DNA of 40,268 nucleotides, taken from positions 1 through 40,268 of the forward strand of contig JAJFGS010000002.1 in the NCBI GenBank assembly GCA_021775995.1. The letters are read 5' to 3'. Position numbers and translations under genes: made by a program. Each line of letters starts with the position of its first letter. Within the stretch, counting starts at the first letter, position 1. The stretch is from Alphaproteobacteria bacterium. GTDB taxonomy: Bacteria; Pseudomonadota; Alphaproteobacteria; Micavibrionales; Micavibrionaceae. Below the pieces are notes generated by a model, which saw only the letters and a program-made list of their open reading frames with translations, searched no databases and was not told the DNA's origin. Below are positions 7,718 to 14,770 of the stretch, in pieces.

Positions 7718-8218
7718 ATGGAGAAATATTTTAAAGAGAATATCGTAAGGAAAATATTGGCGGTTTTTTTTATGACTCTGGTCATACTCACCCTTTTTGT
7801 TCTGACTGCTTTTGCAGAGGAGAAAAAAGAAGAAGTCGAAATAGAGTTTCATAAAGCGGACGTTGTCAATGATGGAAAGATCGACAGAGGCGAATTTGAT
7901 ATATACCATCATGATGTTTTTAAAGAATTAGATAGTAATCACGATCAGGTTATTACCCCAGAAGAGTGCGTTAGCAACTGCTTTACCGATAAAAGCAAGG
8001 TTCAGAAAATGGATAATGTGAAATATGAATTCAATAATATAGATATAGACGGAAGTGGTGTTATTCAGATATATGAATTTATTCTTCATGGTCGAGAAAA
8101 ATTTAGAGTTCATGACGTTAATGGAGATAATTTAATTGATAAAAATGAATTTTGTAGTTTTTACCAAGCTACAATGCCGTGCGCTTTCATTGTAGCAGAA
8201 GAAGGAAATTTAAAATGA
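7718..8218 (+). CDS. Exported or membrane-anchored four EF-hand calcium-binding protein
   Basis: 166 residues. An N-terminal hydrophobic helix (about 12-32, ending AFA-EE) targets it to the envelope. Four canonical 12-residue EF loops follow: D48-E59 (DVVNDGKIDRGE, third position hydrophobic), D72-E83 (DSNHDQVITPEE), D109-E120 (DIDGSGVIQIYE) and D133-E144 (DVNGDNLIDKNE). It is a calmodulin-like calcium buffer or sensor, probably periplasmic. Four other cysteines (in EECVSNC, EFC and MPC) could form disulfides. ATG 7718 has no Shine-Dalgarno; an alternative TTG near 7758 has AAGGA but would shorten the n-region. It heads the operon EF-hand, USP, PH, NAXD, Crp/Fnr and overlaps USP by ATGA. Confidence 0.82.
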   Translation: MEKYFKENIVRKILAVFFMTLVILTLFVLTAFAEEKKEEVEIEFHKADVVNDGKIDRGEFDIYHHDVFKELDSNHDQVITPEECVSNCFTDKSKVQKMDNVKYEFNNIDIDGSGVIQIYEFILHGREKFRVHDVNGDNLIDKNEFCSFYQATMPCAFIVAEEGNLK

Positions 8219-9078
8219 AAAAAATATTACTTGCGACTGATTTGACGGCTAGATCTGACCGTGCAATGGGACGTGCTATACAAATTGCTAAAGAACAAAA
8301 TGCGCAGCTTCATATTTTACATGTTGTTCCCCCTTATAAAAAAAGCCCTGCGAATTCTTCTTTAAAAGAACAAGCAGAAGACTTAATTAGAGTTTTTTTA
8401 GACGGTTACCAAGGGCATGCAAGTATAAGAAAGCATATTGAAATTGTTGAGAGCAGTGAAATCTATCAATCAGTCTTGGATTATGCCCATAAAATCAAAG
8501 TAGACCTTATTGTGATGGGACTTCATGGTAAAACAAAATTTCGTGATTTATTTGTAGGTACAAATATTGAGCGTGTTGTTCGTATTGGAAATAAACCTGT
8601 TTTAATGGTTAAAGATAAAGCGATTGAACCATATAAGGAGGTTGTTTCTGCAGTAGATTTTGCGCTGGCTTCGCGTAATGCTCTGCGCTTTGCTTATGGT
8701 GTTTGTCCTAAAGCGGAGTTTGAGGTTATTCATACTTATTTTATACCCACTGCTTATGCATCGGGCGCAGGTATGGCGTATGCCGTGCAAATAAATGACA
8801 ATACTGAAAAAGAACAACATAAAGCGATGGTTTCCTTCGTTAATACAGAAGAGAGTTATTATAAAAAAACGTATGGTGGTAAAACATTGAAGCTGATTTA
8901 TGAGTTATCAGAAGGAAGTCCGTATAGAACGCTTGTGAATAAGGTAAAAAAGAAAAAAGCTGATTTGATAACAATTGGAGCGCACAGTAAGTCTATTATA
9001 ACTCCCTCAAAATTAGGGGGTGTTGCAGAAGATATTTTGTCCAATCCGCCTTGTGACGTTCTTGTTTTGAGTGAATAG
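8215..9078 (+). CDS. Tandem universal stress protein (UspA family)
   Basis: 287 residues from ATG 8215, which overlaps the preceding TGA (ATGA) and has AAGGAAA upstream. Two Usp domains are present. Domain 1 (about 1-145) begins KKILLATDLTARSDRAMGRA and carries the ATP-binding signature G-x2-G-x9-G-T (GLHGKTKFRDLFVGT). Domain 2 (about 147-287) has VVSAVDFALASRNALRFA but lacks that glycine motif (GAHSKSIITPSK), so only the first half probably binds ATP. Tandem USPs are typical of anaerobic or hypoxic stress regulons, which fits the FNR-type promoter. The next gene starts 2 bp after the stop. Confidence 0.93.
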   Translation: MKKILLATDLTARSDRAMGRAIQIAKEQNAQLHILHVVPPYKKSPANSSLKEQAEDLIRVFLDGYQGHASIRKHIEIVESSEIYQSVLDYAHKIKVDLIVMGLHGKTKFRDLFVGTNIERVVRIGNKPVLMVKDKAIEPYKEVVSAVDFALASRNALRFAYGVCPKAEFEVIHTYFIPTAYASGAGMAYAVQINDNTEKEQHKAMVSFVNTEESYYKKTYGGKTLKLIYELSEGSPYRTLVNKVKKKKADLITIGAHSKSIITPSKLGGVAEDILSNPPCDVLVLSE

Positions 9079-9080
9079 AT

Positions 9081-9755
9081 ATGAGTTATGTTGCCAAAGC
9101 AATTAGCGATGAAGAGCGTCTACTAACGCTTGCACGCCCACACTGGATATATTTGATGACTGGATTTGTCTGGTGGATGATATTTATCTTAATCGGACTT
9201 TTTCTGGATAAATATTTTGATGAATATTTAAGTCGTTATTCTCTAGATTTTTTTCTTAATCTAAAAATTATCTATTTTAGTGGGCAGGTAACTCCTATAT
9301 CGGTCATGTTCACATTGATAGGTATTACTGCTTTTTGGCCGTTCTTCATGACTTATATTTCTTCTGAAATTGGGCTTACAAATGAACGTATCATTTATAA
9401 AACAGGGCTTATTTTTGTTCAAATAGATCAAGTTGATTTAGATGATATTCGTGCCGAACATATTTACCATGGGTGGTTAGGATGGTTTTTAGGCTATGGC
9501 AAGATTAGGATTGATTGCCGTTTTATTGAAGATCTCAAATTACCAGCAATCAGTAAGCCTTATAGATTAGTCAAGGCATCTCATAATGCTAGATACAGAC
9601 ATCCTGAAATTGAATATGGCCATGATGAGTTTTCTGGTAGATTAAAACAAATTGAACATCATCAAACACAAGCCACACCAGCCAAAAAAATAGAAAAATT
9701 AAAAAATCAATTCAAAATAAGTTTTTGGAAATCAGCGAGAGATAAATCGGCTTGA
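9081..9755 (+). CDS. PH-domain (bPH2-like) membrane protein
   Basis: 224 residues. Two membrane helices (about 25-45 and 72-92) are followed by a bacterial PH-like domain. The domain starts SEIGLTNERIIYKTGLIF, continues with QVDLDDIRAEHIYHG and ends LGYGKIRIDC, the usual bPH_2/YdbT pattern. After about 165 the chain is polar and basic (a cytoplasmic tail with KKIEKLKNQFK). The function of such proteins is unclear; many act in envelope stress or membrane organisation. The start lies 2 bp after USP and the next gene starts 3 bp after its stop, so it is inside the operon. Confidence 0.8.
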   Translation: MSYVAKAISDEERLLTLARPHWIYLMTGFVWWMIFILIGLFLDKYFDEYLSRYSLDFFLNLKIIYFSGQVTPISVMFTLIGITAFWPFFMTYISSEIGLTNERIIYKTGLIFVQIDQVDLDDIRAEHIYHGWLGWFLGYGKIRIDCRFIEDLKLPAISKPYRLVKASHNARYRHPEIEYGHDEFSGRLKQIEHHQTQATPAKKIEKLKNQFKISFWKSARDKSA

Positions 9756-9758
9756 ATC

Positions 9759-10511
9759 ATGCAAGAAAATATTCCAGATTTATGGCGACACTTATTGCCA
9801 GAGAAAACAAAAGAAGGTCATAAATATGATTATGGTTCGGTAGTTCTGTATGGTGCGGATGAATTAACGGGTGCCACAAGACTAGCAGCAAGTGCCTGCG
9901 CTAGAATGGGGGCTGGATTGGTTACTGTTTTAGCGAATTCTAAAATTGCAAACGTCTATCGCACTACCTTACCAGCCCATATTATGGTTCGAGATGATTT
10001 GAATTGGCAGAATGATAGCGTGAACGTAAAAATTTATGGCTGTGGTGGTTTATCTGTTAGACCCGATTATAAATCAAAAATATTAACAGTTTTGGATGCA
10101 GCAGCATTAGAAAATTTACCCAACAAGTTGTCTTCAAACTATGTTTTAACACCGCATGAGGGAGAATTTGATAAGGCCTTTCCGCATTTAAAAGGAAGCC
10201 GAGAAGAAAGAGCTATTGAAGCAGCAAAACAGATAAAGGCGTATATTATTTTAAAAGGATCTGAAACGATCATAGCCTGTCCTGATGGAAAGCATATTAT
10301 TAGCCGCCATGCCTCTCCTACGTTAGCCACAGCGGGCAGTGGCGATGTTTTAGCAGGGATTATCGGTGGGCTTCTCGCACAAAAAATGCCCATTTTTCAA
10401 GCCTGTATGGCAGCAACATGGATACATGGAGAGTGTGCCTATAAATTTGGTAAAGGACTGGTGGCGACAGACATTATTGATATGCTACCTTCCGTTTTAC
10501 AGAATCTATAA
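9759..10511 (+). CDS. nnrD: Stand-alone ADP/ATP-dependent NAD(P)H-hydrate dehydratase
   Basis: 250 residues of the ribokinase-like NAXD/YjeF C-terminal fold, which repairs hydrated NADH and NADPH. Visible motifs: YDYGSVVLYGADELTGATRLA near the start, TPHEGEFDKAF, LKGSETIIACPDG and ATAGSGDVLAGIIGGLLAQ (the catalytic GSGD loop with the nucleotide-binding glycines). The usual GPGLG and DADAL motifs appear as YGCGGLS and LDAAALENL, and the segment between is short. The N-terminal NAXE epimerase domain, fused in most bacteria, is absent. It is within the USP operon, which links cofactor repair to the stress response. Activity is likely but the altered motifs lower certainty. Confidence 0.85.
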   Translation: MQENIPDLWRHLLPEKTKEGHKYDYGSVVLYGADELTGATRLAASACARMGAGLVTVLANSKIANVYRTTLPAHIMVRDDLNWQNDSVNVKIYGCGGLSVRPDYKSKILTVLDAAALENLPNKLSSNYVLTPHEGEFDKAFPHLKGSREERAIEAAKQIKAYIILKGSETIIACPDGKHIISRHASPTLATAGSGDVLAGIIGGLLAQKMPIFQACMAATWIHGECAYKFGKGLVATDIIDMLPSVLQNL

Positions 10512-10570
10512 TTCTTTATGGCTTATTGAGTTGTTTGAGCGTATAAGGCTTCTATAAAGGGGATTTATAC

Positions 10571-11341
10571 ATGGATGTTTCTGCCGAACATATTGATAGG
10601 TTTTTTAAAGATTTACCTTTTTTTAAAGGCATGGATGAAGCGGATATTTCTGATTTCATTAAAAAGTCTAATCTCAAAAAATATTCAAAAAATCAGGTTG
10701 TGTTTTTGCACGGAGATAAGGCTGAGAAATTTTTTATTGTCTTCAATGGTTGGATTAAACTGCACCGTGAAACACCAGAAGGGGAGGAAGCAGTAATCGG
10801 TTTATTAACACGAGGTGATATGTTTGGTGATGCTGCTATTTTCTGTGAAGCAAAATACCCGTTTTCTGCACATTGCGCGGAGGAAACGCAGTTAATTGAA
10901 ATTCCTACATATTTTTTAAGAGAAAAAGGCAAATCACACCCCGAAGTCATGGAAAATTTATTGAGCATGATGTGCCATGACATGAAATCTGTTCGACTAG
11001 AAAACGAGCATATGGCACTTATGAGTACGCCCCAGCGTGTTGGTTGTCTTCTTCTTCAATTATCTTCTGGTATGGTTGGAAAAGGAGGGACGTTTTCTTT
11101 CCCTTACGATAAGTCTCTTGCCGCCATAAGGCTTGGTATGAAACCAGAAACTTTTTCTAGGGCTTTGGTGCAGTTAAGGCCATTCGGAGTAAGCGTTAAA
11201 GGTTCCGAAATTACAATTGATAGTTTTGAAACTCTTGTTGAATATACCTGTAGTCACTGTTCTGCAACGCCAGGAGAGTGTAGGCGGGCTGATCATTGTA
11301 ACGCCGATTGCCCTAAGAAAAAATTATGTTCTGCGGCTTAG
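10571..11341 (+). CDS. Crp/Fnr-family regulator with a six-cysteine C-terminal tail
   Basis: 256 residues. An N-terminal cyclic-nucleotide-binding-like beta barrel (about 10-115, FKGMDEADI to FLREKG) is followed by a dimer helix (about 120-150) and a winged helix (about 153-220). The recognition helix KPETFSRALVQL has E193-x-x-S196-R197, the FNR combination that reads TTGAT. The N-terminal FeS cysteines of FNR are missing. After the winged helix a tail (227-253) has six cysteines, C227-x2-C-x6-C-x5-C-x3-C-x5-C253, which suggests a metal or FeS site. It is 59 bp after nnrD, the last gene of the operon, and converges on the host-attachment gene with 4 bp between. It is the obvious candidate to bind the five TTGAT-N4-ATCAA boxes nearby. 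Confidence 0.88.
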   Translation: MDVSAEHIDRFFKDLPFFKGMDEADISDFIKKSNLKKYSKNQVVFLHGDKAEKFFIVFNGWIKLHRETPEGEEAVIGLLTRGDMFGDAAIFCEAKYPFSAHCAEETQLIEIPTYFLREKGKSHPEVMENLLSMMCHDMKSVRLENEHMALMSTPQRVGCLLLQLSSGMVGKGGTFSFPYDKSLAAIRLGMKPETFSRALVQLRPFGVSVKGSEITIDSFETLVEYTCSHCSATPGECRRADHCNADCPKKKLCSAA

Positions 11342-11345
11342 GTTT

Positions 11346-11861
11346 CTAAAACCAGACAATTTTTTCTATAGCTTTTTCAAACTCTCTATCATTTAGCTTG
11401 GTTAAGTCTTTATCAACCTCAGCAATAATAAGGCTTTTTACCAATTTGCTTAAATTTGATCGTAAATTCCCTAACATTTTAGGAGAGGCAACTATGACTA
11501 ACCGATCAAAAGCATCTGCTGTTTTAACTCGTTCTAAGAAATTTGATACTTCACGCGCGAAAGTTAATTCTTCTTGTCTTGTTTCATTCATGTGAGGTTC
11601 AAATTTGTGATGCACTGTACTTCCTGCTGCACTTACCATTCGTCCCATCGTTTTATTGTTAATTTCAGATTCGACAAGGCTTTTTTCTGGCTCGGCCTCA
11701 CCAATTAACTCCATGCGGTTATTAACTTTCTTATATATTCTAGCTAGATGATTATCTGCGGTTAATACCCAAATTCGTGCTGTTTTTTTTCCATTTTTTA
11801 AAGGCGGCTTCTTTGTAAAAGATACAAGCCCATCATCCATTAATTTTCCAGTGAGTTTCAT
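11346..11861 (-). CDS. Host-attachment-family protein (Host_attach-like)
   Basis: 171 residues. It shows the family pattern: a beta strand ARIWVLTADNHLARIYKKV, a middle segment with HHKFEPHMNETRQEELTFAREVSNFL, then LVIVASPKMLGNLRSNL and a terminal IAEVDKDLTKL. The family is named for an Agrobacterium protein needed for host-cell attachment but is widespread and resembles eRF1-like/baeRF folds; its biochemical role is unclear. It follows Hsp20 on the same strand with 70 bp between, and a hairpin with a T-run (11880-11917) lies there, so expression is probably partly attenuated. Heat-shock or FNR co-control is inferred. Confidence 0.72.
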   Translation of the reverse strand: MKLTGKLMDDGLVSFTKKPPLKNGKKTARIWVLTADNHLARIYKKVNNRMELIGEAEPEKSLVESEINNKTMGRMVSAAGSTVHHKFEPHMNETRQEELTFAREVSNFLERVKTADAFDRLVIVASPKMLGNLRSNLSKLVKSLIIAEVDKDLTKLNDREFEKAIEKIVWF

Positions 11862-11874
11862 TTTCTATCTCATA

Positions 11875-11917
11875 AAAATGGAAAGGTTAGAAAACAGGGG
11901 GGAAATCTAACCTTTCC
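11875..11917 (-). terminator. Hairpin with T-run between Hsp20 and the host-attachment gene
   Basis: GGAAAGGTTAGA (11880-11891) and TCTAACCTTTCC (11906-11917) form a 12-bp stem with a 14-nt loop. On the minus strand it is followed by ATTTTTATG, which suits an intrinsic terminator or partial attenuator after Hsp20. Confidence 0.65.
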
Positions 11918-11931
11918 AAAGTCGGGGTTAA

Positions 11932-12429
11932 TTAAGCGGCTTTTTTAATTTCTAGCTTTCTGGGCTTTTGCAAAGCTTCTGCTTTTTTTGGTACTTCAAT
12001 TTTTAAGACGCCATTTTTAAAACTAGCTTCGGCTTTATCGCAGTCTGCTGTTTCAGGTAGAGCAATAACTCGTTGAAAAGAACCATAAGATGTTTCTTGG
12101 CGTAAATAATTTTCTCCTTCTTCATCTTTTTCTTCTTCCTTTTCACCTTTAATTGTTAAAAATCCATCTGTTACAGATATTTCAACATCTTTTGGGGACA
12201 TCCCTGCTATTTCAGCTTTGACTCTGAAACTTTCTCCATTTTCAACAACGTCAATAGACGGAAATTTATCTTGGCTTAGCCAAGTAGGAAAATCCGTATC
12301 ATGAAAAAAATCATGAACCATACGATCCATATCCTCATGTAAAGAGCTTAAAGAACGTCCAAAACGGCTTCTTTGAAGCACAGGCACTTTAGAGGGGCGA
12401 TTCCAATGAATGAGTTCGTTTAATGTCAT
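11932..12429 (-). CDS. Hsp20/alpha-crystallin small heat-shock protein
   Basis: 165 residues. An N-terminal arm (1-45) is followed by the alpha-crystallin domain (about 50-150) with PSIDVVENGESFRVKAEIAGM, VEISVTDGFLTIKGEKEEE, and the end motif ASFKNGVLKIEVPK. A basic tail follows. It is an ATP-independent holdase that keeps unfolded proteins soluble. ATG 12429 has AGGAGG 7 nt upstream. The FNR-type box at 12495-12508 lies 66 bp upstream with an extended -10 in class II position. This matches the presence of Hsp20 genes in hypoxia regulons of other bacteria. The host-attachment gene follows after a hairpin. Confidence 0.94.
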   Translation of the reverse strand: MTLNELIHWNRPSKVPVLQRSRFGRSLSSLHEDMDRMVHDFFHDTDFPTWLSQDKFPSIDVVENGESFRVKAEIAGMSPKDVEISVTDGFLTIKGEKEEEKDEEGENYLRQETSYGSFQRVIALPETADCDKAEASFKNGVLKIEVPKKAEALQKPRKLEIKKAA

Positions 12430-12466
12430 TTAATTATCCTCCTAATGATTGGTGTTTATAAGGGGC

Positions 12467-12536
12467 ATCAAAGCATAAAAAACTTTGGTCTTATTTGATA
12501 AAAATCAAGAAAATATAAAATTAAATTTTGTACAGT
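12467..12536. promoter_or_regulatory. Divergent FNR-box promoter (Hsp20 / unknown membrane protein)
   Basis: TTGAT-AAAA-ATCAA at 12495-12508 between divergent genes. On the minus strand the extended -10 TG-C-TTTGAT has its hexamer at 12467-12472; on the plus strand TACAGT lies at 12531-12536. Both are centred exactly 32 bp from the box centre. Predicted starts are near 12460 (-) and 12543 (+), just before AAGGAGG. Confidence 0.7.
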
Positions 12537-12559
12537 AAGCAAACAAGGAGGTACTTGTT

Positions 12560-13171
12560 ATGTCTGACAATGTTGCAAAAGGATTTTCTGCTCAGAGTGG
12601 CGGTGCTGCTGTTGGGAATGCTATTGGGATGGCACATTCTCAGTCTGGTAGGACGCATATGGTTTTGTTAAGTGTTGTCGCTGTTGCTGGTGGGTGGGTG
12701 GCTTCTGTTCTTATTGTGTCTGAACCAGAACCAAAGCTTGAATCTATTCTTGAGAAGCGGCTCGAACAAAAACACTATGATGAAGAATATGAAAGAACAC
12801 ATCCTAGTGAAAAACAGAAAGGAGAGAAGTTACAAGAATATAATATGGAGCAACATATATCAGACACTATTCATTTATATATCTCTTCTGATATGGAAGA
12901 CGAATTATTGGAGGAAATGGCCGTATTGAAAGAGGATTTTGCTGATACTTATGAGAAGGATCTTCATTATCACTTTCAAAAAAATATTGGAGAAATATTT
13001 CTTGATTACGATTTTCACCTAGCTGTTCTTTCTGATGAACCAGAACCAATTATTCAGGGTGATGCCAGAACACCTAAAACATTAAACAAGGAACCAGAAT
13101 TAAGAAATGAGCCAAATAGACAATATAATAAAAATCGCGCATTACTTGAGCGTTTGGAATTAGATGGGTGA
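12560..13171 (+). CDS. Single-pass membrane protein of unknown function, FNR-box controlled
   Basis: 203 residues. A glycine/serine-rich N-terminus (1-33) precedes one membrane helix (about 34-54, VLLSVVAVAGGWVASVLIV), then a highly charged, mostly helical domain rich in Glu and Lys (55-200), ending in a polar, probably disordered tail. I recognise no family. The ribosome site AAGGAGG, 8 nt before ATG 12560, is the strongest in the region, so high translation is expected. It shares the divergent FNR-type box with Hsp20. A GC-rich terminator lies at 13327-13349. Confidence 0.72.
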   Translation: MSDNVAKGFSAQSGGAAVGNAIGMAHSQSGRTHMVLLSVVAVAGGWVASVLIVSEPEPKLESILEKRLEQKHYDEEYERTHPSEKQKGEKLQEYNMEQHISDTIHLYISSDMEDELLEEMAVLKEDFADTYEKDLHYHFQKNIGEIFLDYDFHLAVLSDEPEPIIQGDARTPKTLNKEPELRNEPNRQYNKNRALLERLELDG

Positions 13172-13252
13172 GAATTTCAGATTATAATTTCTTTAATCAG
13201 TATAGTATTTTTTGGCTCTAAAATTCACGTTTAGCCACAAATAATACTTAGA

Positions 13253-13290
13253 GAATAGTTAGGGTGTGACTACTCCCTCCACCATTTATC
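13253..13290. repeat. Dispersed intergenic repeat, copy A
   Basis: Bases 13253-13271 (GAATAGTTAGGGTGTGACT) are identical to 21863-21881. A looser relative lies at 15363-15397. The element continues with a C-rich part (CTCCCTCCACCATT). All copies are intergenic. The rest of 13172-13387 holds no gene that I can support. Confidence 0.55.
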
Positions 13291-13326
13291 CTCAATTTCT
13301 GCTACTGTAGAGAATTTATGCTCGTG

Positions 13327-13349
13327 AGCCCCGCCGTTTGCGGGGTTTT
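13327..13349 (+). terminator. Intrinsic terminator
   Basis: CCCCGC-CGTTT-GCGGGG followed by TTTT, the cleanest terminator in the window. It lies about 155 bp after the stop at 13171, so the 12560 transcript has a long 3' end or a separate short RNA ends here. Confidence 0.8.
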
Positions 13350-13387
13350 GCGTATGCGGTCTATTTTGAGTGCCGTGAACACGGCGG

Positions 13388-13855
13388 TCAAAAAGGGTTA
13401 TGAATAGGAATGGGATATATTGGCTTCAGCTTTCCAGCTTTAATATTCTTCTGCGAAATTTCCAAATTTTCTAGGGTTTCTTCAATATCGCCCTTGAGTC
13501 TGTTGCTAAGAGGTCTCCTACCAGTGGAAGATTTAACACTTTCATAGTTTGTTTTTATTTCTGCTGTAACTTCCGTAAGAAATTTCAAGACCGTCTCAGC
13601 TTGTGCTGGATCCTGTTCCAGGATTTCTTCTGCAATATCCAAAGCCGCGCCGCCCGCATCATCGCTCGATTCAACGATTGCGTCAGAATCACCTATTTGT
13701 TTGTAATCGTCTACCCAACACACTATTGTTTTCCATTCTTCTGCCCCATCCAAAAGGCTCCTTATATTTTCTAAACACTCGGGCACTGTGTCTGGCAATT
13801 TTATGTTGTTAAAATGCTTTGCTAAGTTATTTTCTGTAAGTTCTTTTAGAGCCAT
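13388..13855 (-). CDS. Unknown soluble acidic protein
   Basis: 155 residues, no signal or membrane helix. It is mostly helical and acidic, with segments such as ECLENIRSLLDGAEEWKTIV and DIEETLENLEISQKNIKAG. I recognise no family. It lies 49 bp downstream of the 81-residue gene on the same strand, so the two may be co-transcribed. A short GCCGTG/CACGGC repeat (13372-13385) lies just past the stop. Confidence 0.55.
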   Translation of the reverse strand: MALKELTENNLAKHFNNIKLPDTVPECLENIRSLLDGAEEWKTIVCWVDDYKQIGDSDAIVESSDDAGGAALDIAEEILEQDPAQAETVLKFLTEVTAEIKTNYESVKSSTGRRPLSNRLKGDIEETLENLEISQKNIKAGKLKPIYPIPIHNPF

Positions 13856-13904
13856 TGCTTCATTCCTTTGGTTTTCGTAGTCTAATACGGCTTTTATGTT
13901 AGTG

Positions 13905-14150
13905 TCAAATTTGTGGACCTCTAGCCCAACGCTTTCTTACCATATTATCAATGGGTGTTGTCAATTTTGTACTTTGAGACGGTGTGTTTTTTTCAATTAA
14001 ACCGTCCAGTTCGTTGATAATCTTTTCACGAATTGGTTTAGCGACACCAAACTTTCTTAAATTACCAGATAATTTTTCTCGATACCGCACCAGATGGTCT
14101 TGGCCCATTCTGATTTGCACGTGATTGTCTTCGGATTTTACCTGCGCCAT
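13905..14150 (-). CDS. Small unknown protein, possibly truncated at its start
   Basis: 81 residues if started at ATG 14148-14150. A longer frame (to 14183) would run into antisense of the porin remnant and is unlikely. The protein is basic and helical (QDHLVRYREKLSGNLRKFG, REKIINELDGLIEKN). No family is recognised. There is no good ribosome site at 14150, and the gene begins exactly where the broken porin starts, so a rearrangement may have removed its true 5' end. Confidence 0.4.
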   Translation of the reverse strand: MAQVKSEDNHVQIRMGQDHLVRYREKLSGNLRKFGVAKPIREKIINELDGLIEKNTPSQSTKLTTPIDNMVRKRWARGPQI

Positions 14151-14164
14151 CTTTGAAAAACCTG

Positions 14165-14725
14165 TCATCAACAGTTTACCCAACGGGCGCAGTACGCTTT
14201 AGTGCCAAGCCAGCTGGTGATGGTGATCGCGTTATCGACACAGGCGCTTTTGCTGCTGTCGATAGTGTTCATGTTTCTGGTGCCGAAGCGGCTGGTGTTT
14301 TTGGTCCGGTTAGTTTCCAAGGTGAATATTTCAAAACAGATGTAAGTCGTGAAAATGGTATGCCTGATGCCGAATTTGACGGTTATTATGCGCAGGCTGG
14401 TGTTTTCTTGACCGGTGAATCGCGTCCTTATAAAGGCAAAGTTGGTAATTTCAGCCGCGTGAAACCCAAAAATCCATTTAGCCTGAAAAACGGTGGTTGG
14501 GGTGCCTGGGAACTTGTAGCACGTCATTCAAATACGGACCTTAATGATATGGGCAGCGGTATTATGGGCGGTGAACTTGAACAAACAAGCGGCGGTGTGA
14601 ACTGGCACTTAACAGATCGTATTCGTGTGATGGGGAATGTCGTTGCCGTAGATACGGACAGTAATGCCGTGGTCGCAGACGATGATCCAATTGTCTACAA
14701 TGTTCGTGGTCAGTGGGATTTTTAA
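14165..14725 (+). pseudogene. Phosphate-selective porin (OprO/OprP-like), C-terminal remnant
   Basis: About 185 residues match the last third of OprO/OprP-type porins: RVIDTGAFAAVDSVHVSGAEA, then VFGPVSFQGEYFKTDV, GGWGAWELVARHSNTDLND, and a C-terminal strand ending VRGQWDF with the terminal Phe needed for outer-membrane insertion. No signal peptide and no upstream two-thirds exist; before about 14165 the sequence belongs to an unrelated opposite-strand gene. The open frame starts only at a TTG (14153) without a ribosome site. I read it as a truncated gene left by deletion or recombination near 14150-14185. The intact C-terminus shows the loss is not old. Confidence 0.78.
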
Positions 14726-14770
14726 ATAATTCACCTTATTGGGTGAAATTGCCGTTTGGACTTTAGGCTA

